Origin: Pseudomonadaceae bacterium UBA836
GTDB taxonomy: Bacteria > Pseudomonadota > Gammaproteobacteria > Pseudomonadales > Pseudomonadaceae
NCBI GenBank assembly: GCA_002296055.1
Contig: DBHE01000275.1
Coordinates: 1-23,887 of the forward strand
Length of the DNA: 23,887 nt
Reading direction: 5' to 3'
In this document: positions 8,761 through 16,514 of the stretch, piece by piece
How positions within the stretch are numbered: position 1 is the stretch's first letter
Layout: every line of letters begins with the position of its first letter
The notes under the pieces: model-generated
Database searches by the model: none
What the model saw: only the letters and a program-made list of their open reading frames with translations
What the model was told of the DNA's origin: nothing
Translations under genes and position numbers: made by a program

Positions 8761-9039
8761 TCAGATGCCCATGTCGGCAAGGCTCTGCATGACACTGCGT
8801 AGAGTGCCTGCCAGCGTAGGGTGGCGCGCTTCAAACTGCTCGGCCATGAGGTTGACGCCATCGACTAGCGTCGGATCTTCTTCGACCTCCGCCTCGCCAC
8901 GCTCTTTTAACAGGCGCGCTTCCAGGCTGGTTGCCAGCGCCTGGAGGGCTTCGCGCTCCTCGGTGGTCAGCTCCGAGTTGCTTTCGTTAAGGGTCGCCTG
9001 CAACGATTCCAGCTGAGATTTCAGACGCTCTGTGGGCAT
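8761..9039 (-). CDS. Small DUF4404-like protein
   Basis: A 92-residue cytoplasmic, acidic, helical protein. The N-terminal half (RLKSQLESLQATLNESNSELTTEEREALQ) looks like a coiled coil, and the C-terminus (HPTLAGTLRSVMQSLADMGI) is a short helix pair. This layout matches the DUF4404 family, whose function is not known to me. The start ATG at 9039 has AGGAG seven bases upstream; the longer frame from 9090 lacks a ribosome site. It is the last gene of a likely three-gene unit (thioesterase, HAD protein, this gene), 65 bases after the HAD gene. Confidence 0.82.
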   Translation of the reverse strand: MPTERLKSQLESLQATLNESNSELTTEEREALQALATSLEARLLKERGEAEVEEDPTLVDGVNLMAEQFEARHPTLAGTLRSVMQSLADMGI

Positions 9040-9104
9040 GTACGCTCTCCTGTCCTGCGGGTTTACTTCACTATACCCCCAGATAGACAACGCGTGCGGC
9101 GGTT

Positions 9105-9668
9105 TTACGCCAACGTGGCCTTGGCTTGACGTGCCTCAATGTCATCCAGGCAGCTGCCCAGCTCGTCGACACTGTCGATTACGTAGTGCGCGCCTGCGTT
9201 CATCAATGCCATGGTGGCCTGTAGTCGCAACCGGTCGCGAGTACCGCTGTCCTGGTCTCCCAGGCGCGCCATATCTTCGGCGCTCAACGCGCCGCTTAGT
9301 GCAGTGCCTACGGTCCAGACGCCGGCGTTCAGTCCGGCGCTGACGGCCTCAGGGCTGCCGCACACCAGCACGCAACGGCGCAGGGCGTAGACTCCCATCT
9401 GTATAGCGAGTATCGCGACCCGGTCGGGCGCAGGGTAGGGGCGCAGTGTCTCGGCGCTTTGCAGGCAGGTGATGGCGGTGGGTTTCAGCTGCGTGTAGTC
9501 GCGCTGATGCTGGTCGGGCAATAGGCCAGTAGGTAGTGTGCGTTTGGCCAACTGCTGCAGGCTGGGCAGCGCCTGAGGTAGTAGGTTGAGTGCGTCAGGC
9601 GCTGGATCGGCGGCAGTCAGGGTGCCGGCGAGATCGAAGAGTACGGCCTCGATCCGGTGTGCGGTCAT
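9105..9668 (-). CDS. Short HAD-superfamily protein, phosphonatase-like
   Basis: A 187-residue protein resembling the core domain of phosphonoacetaldehyde hydrolase (PhnX). FDLAGTL (residues 11-17) is the nucleophile loop, with alanine at D+2 as in PhnX. AGLNAGVWTVGTALSG and NAGAHYVIDSVDEL match PhnX late segments. It is about 80 residues shorter than PhnX, with much of the cap domain missing, and I find no counterpart of the Schiff-base lysine. The usual acidic metal loop before the GLNAGVW segment reads CGSPEAV. It may therefore be inactive on phosphonoacetaldehyde or have another role. The start ATG at 9668 follows AAGGA by nine bases. It lies in the middle of a likely operon with a thioesterase and a DUF4404 gene. 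Confidence 0.8.
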   Translation of the reverse strand: MTAHRIEAVLFDLAGTLTAADPAPDALNLLPQALPSLQQLAKRTLPTGLLPDQHQRDYTQLKPTAITCLQSAETLRPYPAPDRVAILAIQMGVYALRRCVLVCGSPEAVSAGLNAGVWTVGTALSGALSAEDMARLGDQDSGTRDRLRLQATMALMNAGAHYVIDSVDELGSCLDDIEARQAKATLA

Positions 9669-9755
9669 GGTCCGGGGTCCTTGTCGGAAATCGATGGTGA
9701 CCGCACATTATCTTGCAATGATCTTGCAGTTTTATGACGCCAGCGCCGTGTTGGA

Positions 9756-10187
9756 TCAATCAGTGCATGCCAGCGGCTCAGCACCCATGGCGACACGCAC
9801 GCTGTCAGGCACGGGTATGGGGCGCTGATTGGCGACTTCAATCCACACCATCTTCACGTCGCCGTAACCAACCAGCTCGGGCGAGCCCTTGACGTAGAGT
9901 TTGTGTTGCAGTGTCAGGCTGCTGCGACCAACCACACCGCCGTACAGCTCCACGACAACGACGCCTGGGTGAAATACGGGCTTGAGAAAGTGGTGGGTGC
10001 AGGTGAGCAGTACCAGGCCTTGGCCCACCTCGCGACGCGGCGCGTTGAGGCCGTCAAGCCACTCGATGCGGGCATCTTCCAGATACTGGTAATAGCGGGT
10101 GTTGTTGACGTGCTGATTGCTGTCCATGTCGCCGTAGCGAATGGGGATTTCGGTGGTATAGAGCAGGGGGCCTGTGGTGTCGGTCAT
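9756..10187 (-). CDS. Acyl-CoA thioesterase, hot-dog fold (4HBT)
   Basis: A 143-residue cytoplasmic protein with the YbgC/4-hydroxybenzoyl-CoA thioesterase pattern. RYGDMDSNQHVNNTRYYQYL (residues 17-36) holds the catalytic aspartate, probably D22, and the HVNN motif. It probably hydrolyses a short or medium acyl-CoA. I chose ATG at 10187; a TTG at 10193 is a possible alternative, and neither has a clear ribosome site. It is divergent from mlaA and probably leads the unit that includes the HAD and DUF4404 genes, with 87 bases to the next gene. Confidence 0.87.
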   Translation of the reverse strand: MTDTTGPLLYTTEIPIRYGDMDSNQHVNNTRYYQYLEDARIEWLDGLNAPRREVGQGLVLLTCTHHFLKPVFHPGVVVVELYGGVVGRSSLTLQHKLYVKGSPELVGYGDVKMVWIEVANQRPIPVPDSVRVAMGAEPLACTD

Positions 10188-10192
10188 GGGCA

Positions 10193-10207
10193 AATTTCGC
10201 TGAAATT
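10193..10207. promoter_or_regulatory. Inverted repeat between thioesterase and mlaA, candidate operator
   Basis: AATTTC (10193-10198) and GAAATT (10202-10207) are perfect inverted arms around GCT. The site lies six bases upstream of the thioesterase start, in the 102-bp divergent promoter region shared with mlaA. Confidence 0.4.
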
Positions 10208-10289
10208 AACGTGGGGTTTGCATTACACTGCGGGCCTGCGTTGGTATTGCCTGACTGATGAATCAAAGCCAGAACTGGAGAGGCCGCTG

Positions 10290-11018
10290 ATGAACTTGCT
10301 GAAGACAGGAGCCGTGGCAGCACTGCTGTCGGCACTGTCGTTGACCTGTATTACACCCGTTTTTGCCGCGGATGACTACGACGATTACGAGTCTGAATAC
10401 GTCGATCCCGATCCGTGGGAGCGTTTCAATCGGGTCAGCTTTCGCTTCAACGACACCCTGGATCGTTACGCGGTAAAGCCAGTCGCCAAGGGCTATAAGG
10501 CTGTAACGCCGGAGTTCTTCCGTGATGGGGTGGGCAACTTCTTCCACAACCTGCAAGAGCCGATGAACTTCGTCAACAACAGCCTGCAGGGCAAGTTCAA
10601 CGAGGCAGGGGTCGACGTCTCGCGCTTCCTTTTCAACACCCTGCTGGGTGGTCTGGGCGTGGTAGATGTAGCCACTCCTATGGGCCTGGAGCGCAACGAC
10701 GAAGATCTGGGGCAGACGCTGGGTTACTGGGGTGTGGATAGCGGTCCGTATCTGATGTTGCCTTTTTTGGGGCCCAACACCCTGCGTGACACTGCGTCGA
10801 AGCTGCCAGAAAACTTCTTCAATTACACCTACACCGGTAACATCAACGACATCCGTGTGCGTAACCAGTTGTTCGCGCTTGAGATGGTGGATGCCCGGGC
10901 CGGTCTGCTGGACCAGGAACGCCTGATCACTGGTGATCGCTATACCTTTATTCGCAATGCCTTCTTGCAGAATCGTGAGTTCAAGGTGCGCGACGGTAAC
11001 GTGCCGGATGAGTTCTGA
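10290..11018 (+). CDS. mlaA: Outer-membrane lipid asymmetry protein MlaA (VacJ)
   Basis: MlaA sits in the outer membrane and removes misplaced phospholipids from the outer leaflet, passing them to MlaC for return to the inner membrane. The protein is 242 residues with a signal peptide ending ...TPVFA before ADDYDD. A cysteine (C20) lies in the signal sequence, but SLTC is not a clear lipobox, so I favour signal peptidase I. Family motifs include DPWERFNRVSFRFNDTLDRY, NNSLQGKF and EDLGQTLGYWGVDSGPYLML. The start ATG at 10290 has GGAGAGG six bases upstream; the frame is open further upstream but without such a site. The other mla genes are not in the window, as is usual in gammaproteobacteria. 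Confidence 0.94.
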   Translation: MNLLKTGAVAALLSALSLTCITPVFAADDYDDYESEYVDPDPWERFNRVSFRFNDTLDRYAVKPVAKGYKAVTPEFFRDGVGNFFHNLQEPMNFVNNSLQGKFNEAGVDVSRFLFNTLLGGLGVVDVATPMGLERNDEDLGQTLGYWGVDSGPYLMLPFLGPNTLRDTASKLPENFFNYTYTGNINDIRVRNQLFALEMVDARAGLLDQERLITGDRYTFIRNAFLQNREFKVRDGNVPDEF

Positions 11019-11036
11019 GGTCTGCTGATTCATGCA

Positions 11037-11068
11037 AGCCCGGTCTGCGCTGCAGGCCGGGCTTTTTT
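11037..11068 (+). terminator. Intrinsic terminator after mlaA
   Basis: A 12-bp stem, AGCCCGGTCTGC (11037-11048) with GCAGGCCGGGCT (11052-11063) and one T-G pair, is followed by a T-tract ending at 11068. Confidence 0.88.
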
Positions 11069-11080
11069 CTGCCCGCAGCG

Positions 11081-11380
11081 TCAGTTCAGGCTGTCAAAGC
11101 GCAATCCCAGGCTGAAGCGGCCATCATTCTCGGGCTGGCAACGCACCACTTCGCCTTCTGCCTGCAAACCCTGTAACCCGGGGGTGGGGGATGAAATAGT
11201 CAGGGTGACAGGTGTACCTTCGTTGACTGCCTGCTCACTGATCACCAGTGCGCCCTGATTGGAAAGGTCGCGGCAAAGCACGTCCAGTTGCTGATCTCCG
11301 GCGCTCAGGCGAGCGGTGGCGTCCATGGTCATGCGCATGAAATCGCGTTTCTCGCTGTACTGCTGGTCATGAAATGACAT
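11081..11380 (-). CDS. PilZ-domain protein
   Basis: A 99-residue single PilZ domain, a cyclic di-GMP receptor fold. Both binding motifs are present: RDFMR (R12xxxR16) and DLSNQG (D38xSxxG43). Together these predict true c-di-GMP binding. Single-domain PilZ proteins usually act by binding a partner protein; none can be named here. The start ATG at 11380 has GGGAG six bases upstream. The gene is convergent with mlaA and divergent from rssB, so c-di-GMP control of the neighbouring signalling genes is possible but unproven. Confidence 0.9.
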   Translation of the reverse strand: MSFHDQQYSEKRDFMRMTMDATARLSAGDQQLDVLCRDLSNQGALVISEQAVNEGTPVTLTISSPTPGLQGLQAEGEVVRCQPENDGRFSLGLRFDSLN

Positions 11381-11606
11381 CGGCGGCTCCCGCTGCAAAC
11401 AGGTCGGTTTTGTTATGGCAATTTGCTCTCCATCCTAGTGCTGCTGCGGCCTGCAGACAAGCACTCGAATGCGTCCGGGCAACGGTTGCGAGTTAGAACG
11501 GATGGGAGTAGTGTTTCCCCCTTGAAAACGCCGGGGTATCGCCGGTTCGATTCAGCCACCCTGTGGCCGCCTGTCGAGTGCATGGCGGCGTTGACGTAGG
11601 GACTCT

Positions 11607-12803
11607 ATGCAGCCTTCAGGCACGACACTGCTGGTGATTGACGATGACGATCATGTTCGCCAGCGTCTGACAGCTTACTTGGAAGAGAGCGGTTGCGAAG
11701 TGCTACAGGCCGCGTCAGCCCGTGATGGGGTGGCGCTGTTTGGCAGTGCACGCCCTGAGCTGGTGCTTTGTGACCTTCACCTGGGTGATGGGCAAGGCTT
11801 TGAGGTGCTGCGGCAGATCACCGAAGCGGGGCTTGAAGTGCCGGTTATTGTGATGTGCGCCGACGGCGCCATGGCTGATGCGGTTGAAGCACTGCGGTTA
11901 GGGGCTAGCGATTTTTTGCTAAACCCCCTGAACGACCCGGAGGTGCTGTCGCACGCGGTTCAGCGCTCACTTGACCGTGCCCGCCTGCGGCTTGAAAACC
12001 AGCGCATTCGAGAGCGCCTGGAACGTGCCAACCGTGAGCTTGAGGTTCACCTCAAAGAGTTGCGCGACGATCAGGCCGCCGGGCATCAGGTGCAGCTCAA
12101 TATGTTGCCGCAAAGCCCTTGGGTCAGCGGCGAATACCAGCTGGAGCACCGACTGATTCCGTCGTTGTATCTGTCTGGCGACTTTGTCGACTATTTTCGT
12201 ATTTCTGATTCGCAGCTCGGCTTTTACCTCGCCGACGTGTCGGGCCATGGCTCGTCGTCAGCTTTCGTCACCGTGCTGCTGAAATTCATGACTACGCGCC
12301 TGATGTACGAGCAGCGCAAAAGCGCGTCGCAGGCGAGCGGACGCATTGAGTTCAAGCCGTCCGACGTACTTGGGCATATCAACCGTAGCCTGATCAACTG
12401 CAAGCTTGGCAAGCACGTGACCATGCTCGGCGGTGTGATTGACGAGCAGGAACGTACGCTGACCTACAGTATTGGCGGGCATCTACCCTTGCCCGTTATC
12501 TATACTGAAGGGCAAGCGCGTTATTTGGCAGGCAAGGGGCGCCCGGTTGGGCTTTTTGAAGATGCCGAGTATCAGAATGAAACCATCGAGTTGCCGGAGC
12601 GCTTTAGCCTGACGCTTTGCTCCGATGGTGTGCTGGATTGCCTGGAAGGCTCTACGCTGAAGGATAAGGAAGCCCGTTTGCCGGCATTAATTGCCGAGCA
12701 TGGCGGGACAATGCAGGGTATTATGGCGGCCCTGGGGCTGGACCCCAATAAAACCATGCCTGATGACATTTCCGTGTTGGTGTTGAGCAGGAACGCAGAA
12801 TGA
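11607..12803 (+). CDS. rssB: Response regulator with PP2C-type phosphatase domain (RssB-like)
   Basis: A 398-residue cytoplasmic regulator. The receiver domain (about 7-120) has the acidic pocket DDDD at 12-15 and phospho-acceptor D56 in VLCDLHL. A helical linker (120-160) leads to a SpoIIE/RsbU-like PP2C phosphatase domain (about 175-395). Its metal-binding aspartates are present: GDFVDYF (D192), LADVSGHG (D210), CSDGVLD (D340) and PDDISVL (D386/D387). It probably dephosphorylates the STAS protein made from the next gene. In the receiver, the usual Thr/Ser is C84 and the usual Lys is N106 (LLNPLND against LLKPVKD in E. coli RssB as I recall it). The start ATG at 11607 follows AGGGA. Its stop overlaps the rssC start by four bases. 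Confidence 0.88.
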   Translation: MQPSGTTLLVIDDDDHVRQRLTAYLEESGCEVLQAASARDGVALFGSARPELVLCDLHLGDGQGFEVLRQITEAGLEVPVIVMCADGAMADAVEALRLGASDFLLNPLNDPEVLSHAVQRSLDRARLRLENQRIRERLERANRELEVHLKELRDDQAAGHQVQLNMLPQSPWVSGEYQLEHRLIPSLYLSGDFVDYFRISDSQLGFYLADVSGHGSSSAFVTVLLKFMTTRLMYEQRKSASQASGRIEFKPSDVLGHINRSLINCKLGKHVTMLGGVIDEQERTLTYSIGGHLPLPVIYTEGQARYLAGKGRPVGLFEDAEYQNETIELPERFSLTLCSDGVLDCLEGSTLKDKEARLPALIAEHGGTMQGIMAALGLDPNKTMPDDISVLVLSRNAE

Positions 12804-13288
12804 TGACCACTGGCAAGATCCAGTTTGCCGAAGAGCAGGGCACCTTTGTGCTCAAGTTCATTGGTGACGTGCGCCTTACGCTGTGCGCGGCGCTGGATTC
12901 TTACATTGAAAAAATCTTCAGTGTGCTGAGTTTTGAGTCGATCGTCATTGATCTGACTGAAACAGAGTGCATTGATAGTACCTCCCTCGGTCTGCTGGCC
13001 AAGCTGTCTATCCTGTCTCGCCAGAAGGTAGGCTTTCTTCCCACGCTGGTGTCCAACCACGAGGATATGAACCGCCTGCTGCAAAGCATGGGCTTCGATC
13101 AGGTGTTCAATATCGTGCCGGAAAGCACGCCCAGCTGCGAAGAGCTGCAGGATTTGCCAGCGCAAATGCTGTCTGAAGAGAAGGTCAAGCGGAAGGTGCT
13201 TGAAGCGCACCGTATCTTGATGAATCTCAACGACAGCAATCGCGAGGCCTTTCGTGACTTGGTCAGCGCGCTGGAGTCAGGCGCCTGA
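12800..13288 (+). CDS. rssC: Anti-sigma factor antagonist, STAS domain (RssC-like)
   Basis: A 162-residue protein whose first 110 residues form a STAS domain. The phospho-site loop is [20 protein letters not shown], with S60 the likely phosphorylated serine. The last 50 residues are a helical tail rich in charged residues ([27 protein letters not shown]). In this family the unphosphorylated antagonist binds an anti-sigma factor or other switch protein, and a PP2C phosphatase removes the phosphate. The ATGA overlap with rssB implies translational coupling. No STAS kinase is encoded in the window. The 3' end overlaps the convergent tal gene by 12 bases. Confidence 0.87.
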   Translation: MMTTGKIQFAEEQGTFVLKFIGDVRLTLCAALDSYIEKIFSVLSFESIVIDLTETECIDSTSLGLLAKLSILSRQKVGFLPTLVSNHEDMNRLLQSMGFDQVFNIVPESTPSCEELQDLPAQMLSEEKVKRKVLEAHRILMNLNDSNREAFRDLVSALESGA

Positions 13289-14218
13289 CCCAGCAACCAA
13301 ACGCTCCAGCTTGATCTGATCTGCCGCAAAGGCGCGAATCCCCTCCGCCAGCTTCTCTGTCGCCATGGCATCCTCATTGTGTGCCCAGCGAAAGGCTTTT
13401 TCATCCAGCGTCTGGCGGGCATCGGCATCGCCCTGGCTCAGGAGCGGGGAGGGCTGCAGCTGGCCTTGCTGTTCGCGCAGGCTCTCCAACAGTTGCGGGC
13501 TGATGGTCAGTCGGTCACAACCGGTCAGCGCTTCGATCTGTCCGGTATTGCGGAAACTCGCGCCCATTACCACAGTGTCGTACATGTGCTGCTTGTAGTA
13601 GCGGAAGATGCGCGCCACCGACTGTACGCCCGGATCTTCCAGGCCGGTGTAATCTCGCCCCTCGTGCGCCTTGTACCAATCGTAGATGCGCCCAACAAAG
13701 GGTGAAATCAGGTACACGCCAGCGTCAGCGCAGACCTGGGCCTGGGCGAAGGAGAACAATAGCGTCAGATTGCATTGAATGCCCTCGCGCTCCAGCGCCG
13801 CGGCGGCCTGGATACCTTCCCAGGTGGCGGCAATCTTGATTAGCACGCGGTCGCGGGTGACGCCGGCCTGCTCATACAGCTCGATCAGCTCTACGGCCTT
13901 GCGTAAGGTGGCGTCTTGATCAAAGGACAGGCGAGCGTCAACCTCGGTAGAAATACGCCCCGGTATCAATTGCAGAATTTCGCGGCCGATCGCCACGGCA
14001 AAGCGGTCACAGGCGTTGGCAACCGGCTCGGCGCTAGCTTTTGCGTCCGCGATGGCTTGCTGTAAGAGCGCTTCGCAGCGCGGGAGCGAAGCGGCCTTGA
14101 GCAGCAGTGAGGGATTGGTTGTAGCGTCGGTGGGGTGCAGTTGTGCGATGGCGTCGATGTCGCCAGTATCGGCAACGATCTGGGTGTACTGTTTCAGGCT
14201 GTCGAGTTTCGAGGTCAT
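13277..14218 (-). CDS. tal: Transaldolase, TalB type
   Basis: Transaldolase moves a dihydroxyacetone unit between sedoheptulose 7-phosphate and glyceraldehyde 3-phosphate in the non-oxidative pentose phosphate pathway. The protein is 313 residues, close to E. coli TalB (317). The Schiff-base lysine is K128 in [13 protein letters not shown]17 (ADTGD), the [10 protein letters not shown] motif (31-40) and [10 protein letters not shown] (89-98) complete the active site. I chose ATG at 14218 because the family begins MTxKLxSLKQYT; the open frame up to 14287 adds 23 unmatched residues. No strong ribosome site is seen. It lies 75 bases after dusA on the same strand, so the two may be co-transcribed. 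Confidence 0.95.
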   Translation of the reverse strand: MTSKLDSLKQYTQIVADTGDIDAIAQLHPTDATTNPSLLLKAASLPRCEALLQQAIADAKASAEPVANACDRFAVAIGREILQLIPGRISTEVDARLSFDQDATLRKAVELIELYEQAGVTRDRVLIKIAATWEGIQAAAALEREGIQCNLTLLFSFAQAQVCADAGVYLISPFVGRIYDWYKAHEGRDYTGLEDPGVQSVARIFRYYKQHMYDTVVMGASFRNTGQIEALTGCDRLTISPQLLESLREQQGQLQPSPLLSQGDADARQTLDEKAFRWAHNEDAMATEKLAEGIRAFAADQIKLERLVAGSGA

Positions 14219-14293
14219 GATGCGAGGCAGGTTCCAGAGGGCTTTACCTGACCTTACCCTATGCGCTTTGACAGCCGCAATCGTCAACAGGTC

Positions 14294-15301
14294 TTATGCT
14301 CTTTCGAGTCTGGCCTGCATCTGATCAAACAACTGATCGAACAAGGCCAACGGCTGTTCGGTGCGGTGAATCGTGGTGCTCAGTTCGCGGCGAAAATGCC
14401 GTGCGCCCGGCAAGCCCTGGAACAGTCCGAGCATATGGCGGGTGATGTGATGCATCTGACCGCCGGCGGCCAGGTGCTGCTCGATGTACGGGCGCATCTG
14501 CGCCAATACCTGCAGGCGAGTAGGTTGAGGGTGGCTGTCGTCAAACAGCGCCTGATCCACATCCGCCAGCAGCCACGGATTGTGATAGGCCTCGCGGCCA
14601 ACCATGACACCATCCACGTGGTTGAGTTGCTCACGCATGACAGAAAGGTCTGTCAGACCACCGTTGAGGATGATCTCCAGTTGCGGAAAGTCGCGCTTCA
14701 ACTGATGAACCACCTCGTATTTCAGTGGCGGTATTTCGCGGTTTTCCTTGGGTGACAGGCCTTCGAGAATGGCAATGCGCGCATGTACGGTAAAGCTGGT
14801 GCAGCCGGCGTTGTGCACAGTGCCGACAAAGTCACACAGCTGCGCGTAGCTGTCGCGGCCATTGATACCAATCCGGTGCTTGACGGTTACCGGTATCGCG
14901 CAGGCGTCCTGCATGGCGCGCACGCACTCGGCCACGAGAGCTGGATGGGCCATCAGGCAGGCGCCAATCATGTTGTTTTGCACCCGGTCACTGGGGCAGC
15001 CAACGTTGAGATTGACCTCGGCGTAACCTGCAGCCTCGGCCAGTGCCGCGCATTCGGCCAGCTCCTGCGGGTTACTGCCGCCCAGTTGCAGAGCTAGCGG
15101 CTGCTCGGCGACGTCATAGCCCAGATGGCGCCCTCGATCACCGTGCAGAATGGCTCCGGTGGTGACCATTTCGGTGTACAGCAGTGCGTGACGGCTGATC
15201 AGTCGCGCGAAGTAGCGGTAGTGCCGATCAGTCCAATCCATCATCGGCGCAACGCTGAAGCGGCGATTGAGTTCGGGGTGAGTGGCGCTGAGGTGCTGCA
15301 T
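14294..15301 (-). CDS. dusA: tRNA-dihydrouridine synthase A
   Basis: DusA is an FMN- and NADPH-dependent enzyme that reduces uridine to dihydrouridine in the D-loop of tRNA (positions 20/20a). The 335-residue length is typical. The TIM-barrel start [15 protein letters not shown] (15-29) and the catalytic cysteine in [11 protein letters not shown] (C102) are clear. [21 protein letters not shown] matches the DusA-type loop rather than DusB or DusC. NGGLTD and [13 protein letters not shown] are phosphate-binding segments of the FMN site. The start ATG at 15301 has only a weak AGG upstream. It is divergent from nothing and lies upstream of tal on the same strand. Confidence 0.95.
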   Translation of the reverse strand: MQHLSATHPELNRRFSVAPMMDWTDRHYRYFARLISRHALLYTEMVTTGAILHGDRGRHLGYDVAEQPLALQLGGSNPQELAECAALAEAAGYAEVNLNVGCPSDRVQNNMIGACLMAHPALVAECVRAMQDACAIPVTVKHRIGINGRDSYAQLCDFVGTVHNAGCTSFTVHARIAILEGLSPKENREIPPLKYEVVHQLKRDFPQLEIILNGGLTDLSVMREQLNHVDGVMVGREAYHNPWLLADVDQALFDDSHPQPTRLQVLAQMRPYIEQHLAAGGQMHHITRHMLGLFQGLPGARHFRRELSTTIHRTEQPLALFDQLFDQMQARLERA

Positions 15302-15469
15302 GGTTGGGCCTGTGTCTGCTGGAGTCGTGCCGAGGGCGGTCAGGCGGTGTCGCCCGAGCGGCGTAGTCTAGCACCAAAGACAACACAGGGCGCGGGGGCA
15401 GCAGGCCCCAGGCAGCCAGATGGACTGGCTGGCTACGCGCGCGGGTGAGTGTTTTGCAGGCAGTAGCGG

Positions 15470-16273
15470 TTATTTGGGGAACAGGGCGGTGATCTGCAGG
15501 CGCAGGCCCAGGCCTTCTGGCCCATTGTCCATGCTCTTGGCCCAGTACCGCACACCGCCGCCGACGCTGAACAGTTGTCCGCCAATCGGCAGGACCTTGC
15601 TCACAATGGCGTTGATCGGGATCTGGCTGTCGTGGTTCTCCCAATCCACAGTGGTCTCGGAATTGAGGGTGTAGCTCACGCCCTGTGGCGTGGTGTACGA
15701 CATGAAGGGTTGCACGAAGGTGCTGCTGATATCGCTTCGGTCGTCGTCGCCAGCGACGTCAACGATATGGTTAAACAGAGTGCCGTAGGTCCAAGGGCCT
15801 TGTTGGCGCAGTACAACGCCGGTTGGGCCTGCGCCCCATTTATCGGCAGTCAGTTCATCCTCAGAGCCTGTAGGCAGCAGAAAAACCGGGCCCAGGCCCC
15901 AGATCCAGCCGCTGGCGGTTGGCTCTTTGGGAGAAAAGAACAAGCTTTGGACAATGTCGCCGGTACCGCTCTGGCTGCTATTGCCGACTACATCATCCTG
16001 GCTGATGACCGGCAGGATGGTCCGGGAGATCAGGTTCCAGTCATCAGATAGCGAGAAGGGTACAACCGGCTGGATGTTAAGGGTGTGGCGATCTCCGTCG
16101 TCGTTTGCGCCAATGTTCTGATCATAGTTGTACTGAAAAGGCACGCTGATCAGGTCTGCGACCGGGTTACTCAATGACTTGGCTAGATCTTCGGCACTTT
16201 GTTGTGCGTGGGCGCTGAAGGCGCAGCCAAGGACAAGCAGCGCGGCGGCCGGGCGTGGGAGACGGTGGAGCAT
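15470..16273 (-). CDS. Secreted beta-barrel-like protein (phenol MetA-degradation / 'neuromedin U'-like)
   Basis: A 267-residue exported protein with a signal peptide ending FSAHA before QQSAED. The mature part is rich in alternating beta strands with many aromatic and small residues, and ends in ...LQITALFPK. The segment NPVADLISVPFQYNYDQNIG and the phrase LNIQPVVPFSL match proteins often placed in the MetA-pathway-of-phenol-degradation group, or mislabelled 'neuromedin U'. These are thought to be outer-membrane beta barrels; transport is possible but no substrate is known. The start ATG at 16273 has GAGGA six bases upstream. It is divergent from the second MFS gene, which hints that the two act in one uptake or export route, but this is inference. 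Confidence 0.8.
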   Translation of the reverse strand: MLHRLPRPAAALLVLGCAFSAHAQQSAEDLAKSLSNPVADLISVPFQYNYDQNIGANDDGDRHTLNIQPVVPFSLSDDWNLISRTILPVISQDDVVGNSSQSGTGDIVQSLFFSPKEPTASGWIWGLGPVFLLPTGSEDELTADKWGAGPTGVVLRQQGPWTYGTLFNHIVDVAGDDDRSDISSTFVQPFMSYTTPQGVSYTLNSETTVDWENHDSQIPINAIVSKVLPIGGQLFSVGGGVRYWAKSMDNGPEGLGLRLQITALFPK

Positions 16274-16413
16274 GCTTTTTCCTCGGTGACTGTCTGGCGG
16301 TGGTAACTCACATGCTAGCTCAGTGGCTCTGGTTCGCCACCTTGGCTGGTTCTTGTATGGGTTTTTTGCAGGTGTGCCTGCGCCTATTCACTGTGGTTAT
16401 GACACTGCGATCA

Positions 16414-16433
16414 CGAAAGCGGTGTTGCTTTCG
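16414..16433. promoter_or_regulatory. Inverted repeat upstream of second MFS gene
   Basis: CGAAAGC (16414-16420) and GCTTTCG (16427-16433) are perfect 7-bp arms around a 6-base loop, about 80 bases upstream of the MFS start. It could be an operator or an mRNA hairpin. Nothing else distinct is seen in the 241-bp divergent region. Confidence 0.35.
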
Positions 16434-16514
16434 GTGGGCGGGTGCCTGGGCCAGACTGGGATATCGCGCCTGCGGTTGGGGGCCGAGCAGTACAACAACA
16501 AGAGAGGTCGTGCG

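Noticed and set aside
10263..11033. 256-codon minus-strand frame opposite mlaA
   Set aside because: It is antisense to a clear MlaA protein and shows no domain or ribosome site.
11479..11489. GCAAC-G-GTTGC palindrome and weak TTGCGA/TAGTGT promoter upstream of rssB
   Set aside because: The palindrome is short and the boxes match poorly (4/6 and 3/6), so neither was called as a feature.
15413..15431. CAGCCAG/CTGGCTG hairpin after the beta-barrel gene
   Set aside because: Only 7 bp with no T-tract on the coding strand, too weak to call a terminator.
16323..16514. In-frame extension of the second MFS gene by 64 codons
   Set aside because: It has no ribosome site, does not resemble MFS N-termini, and ATG 16515 has GAGAGG at good spacing.
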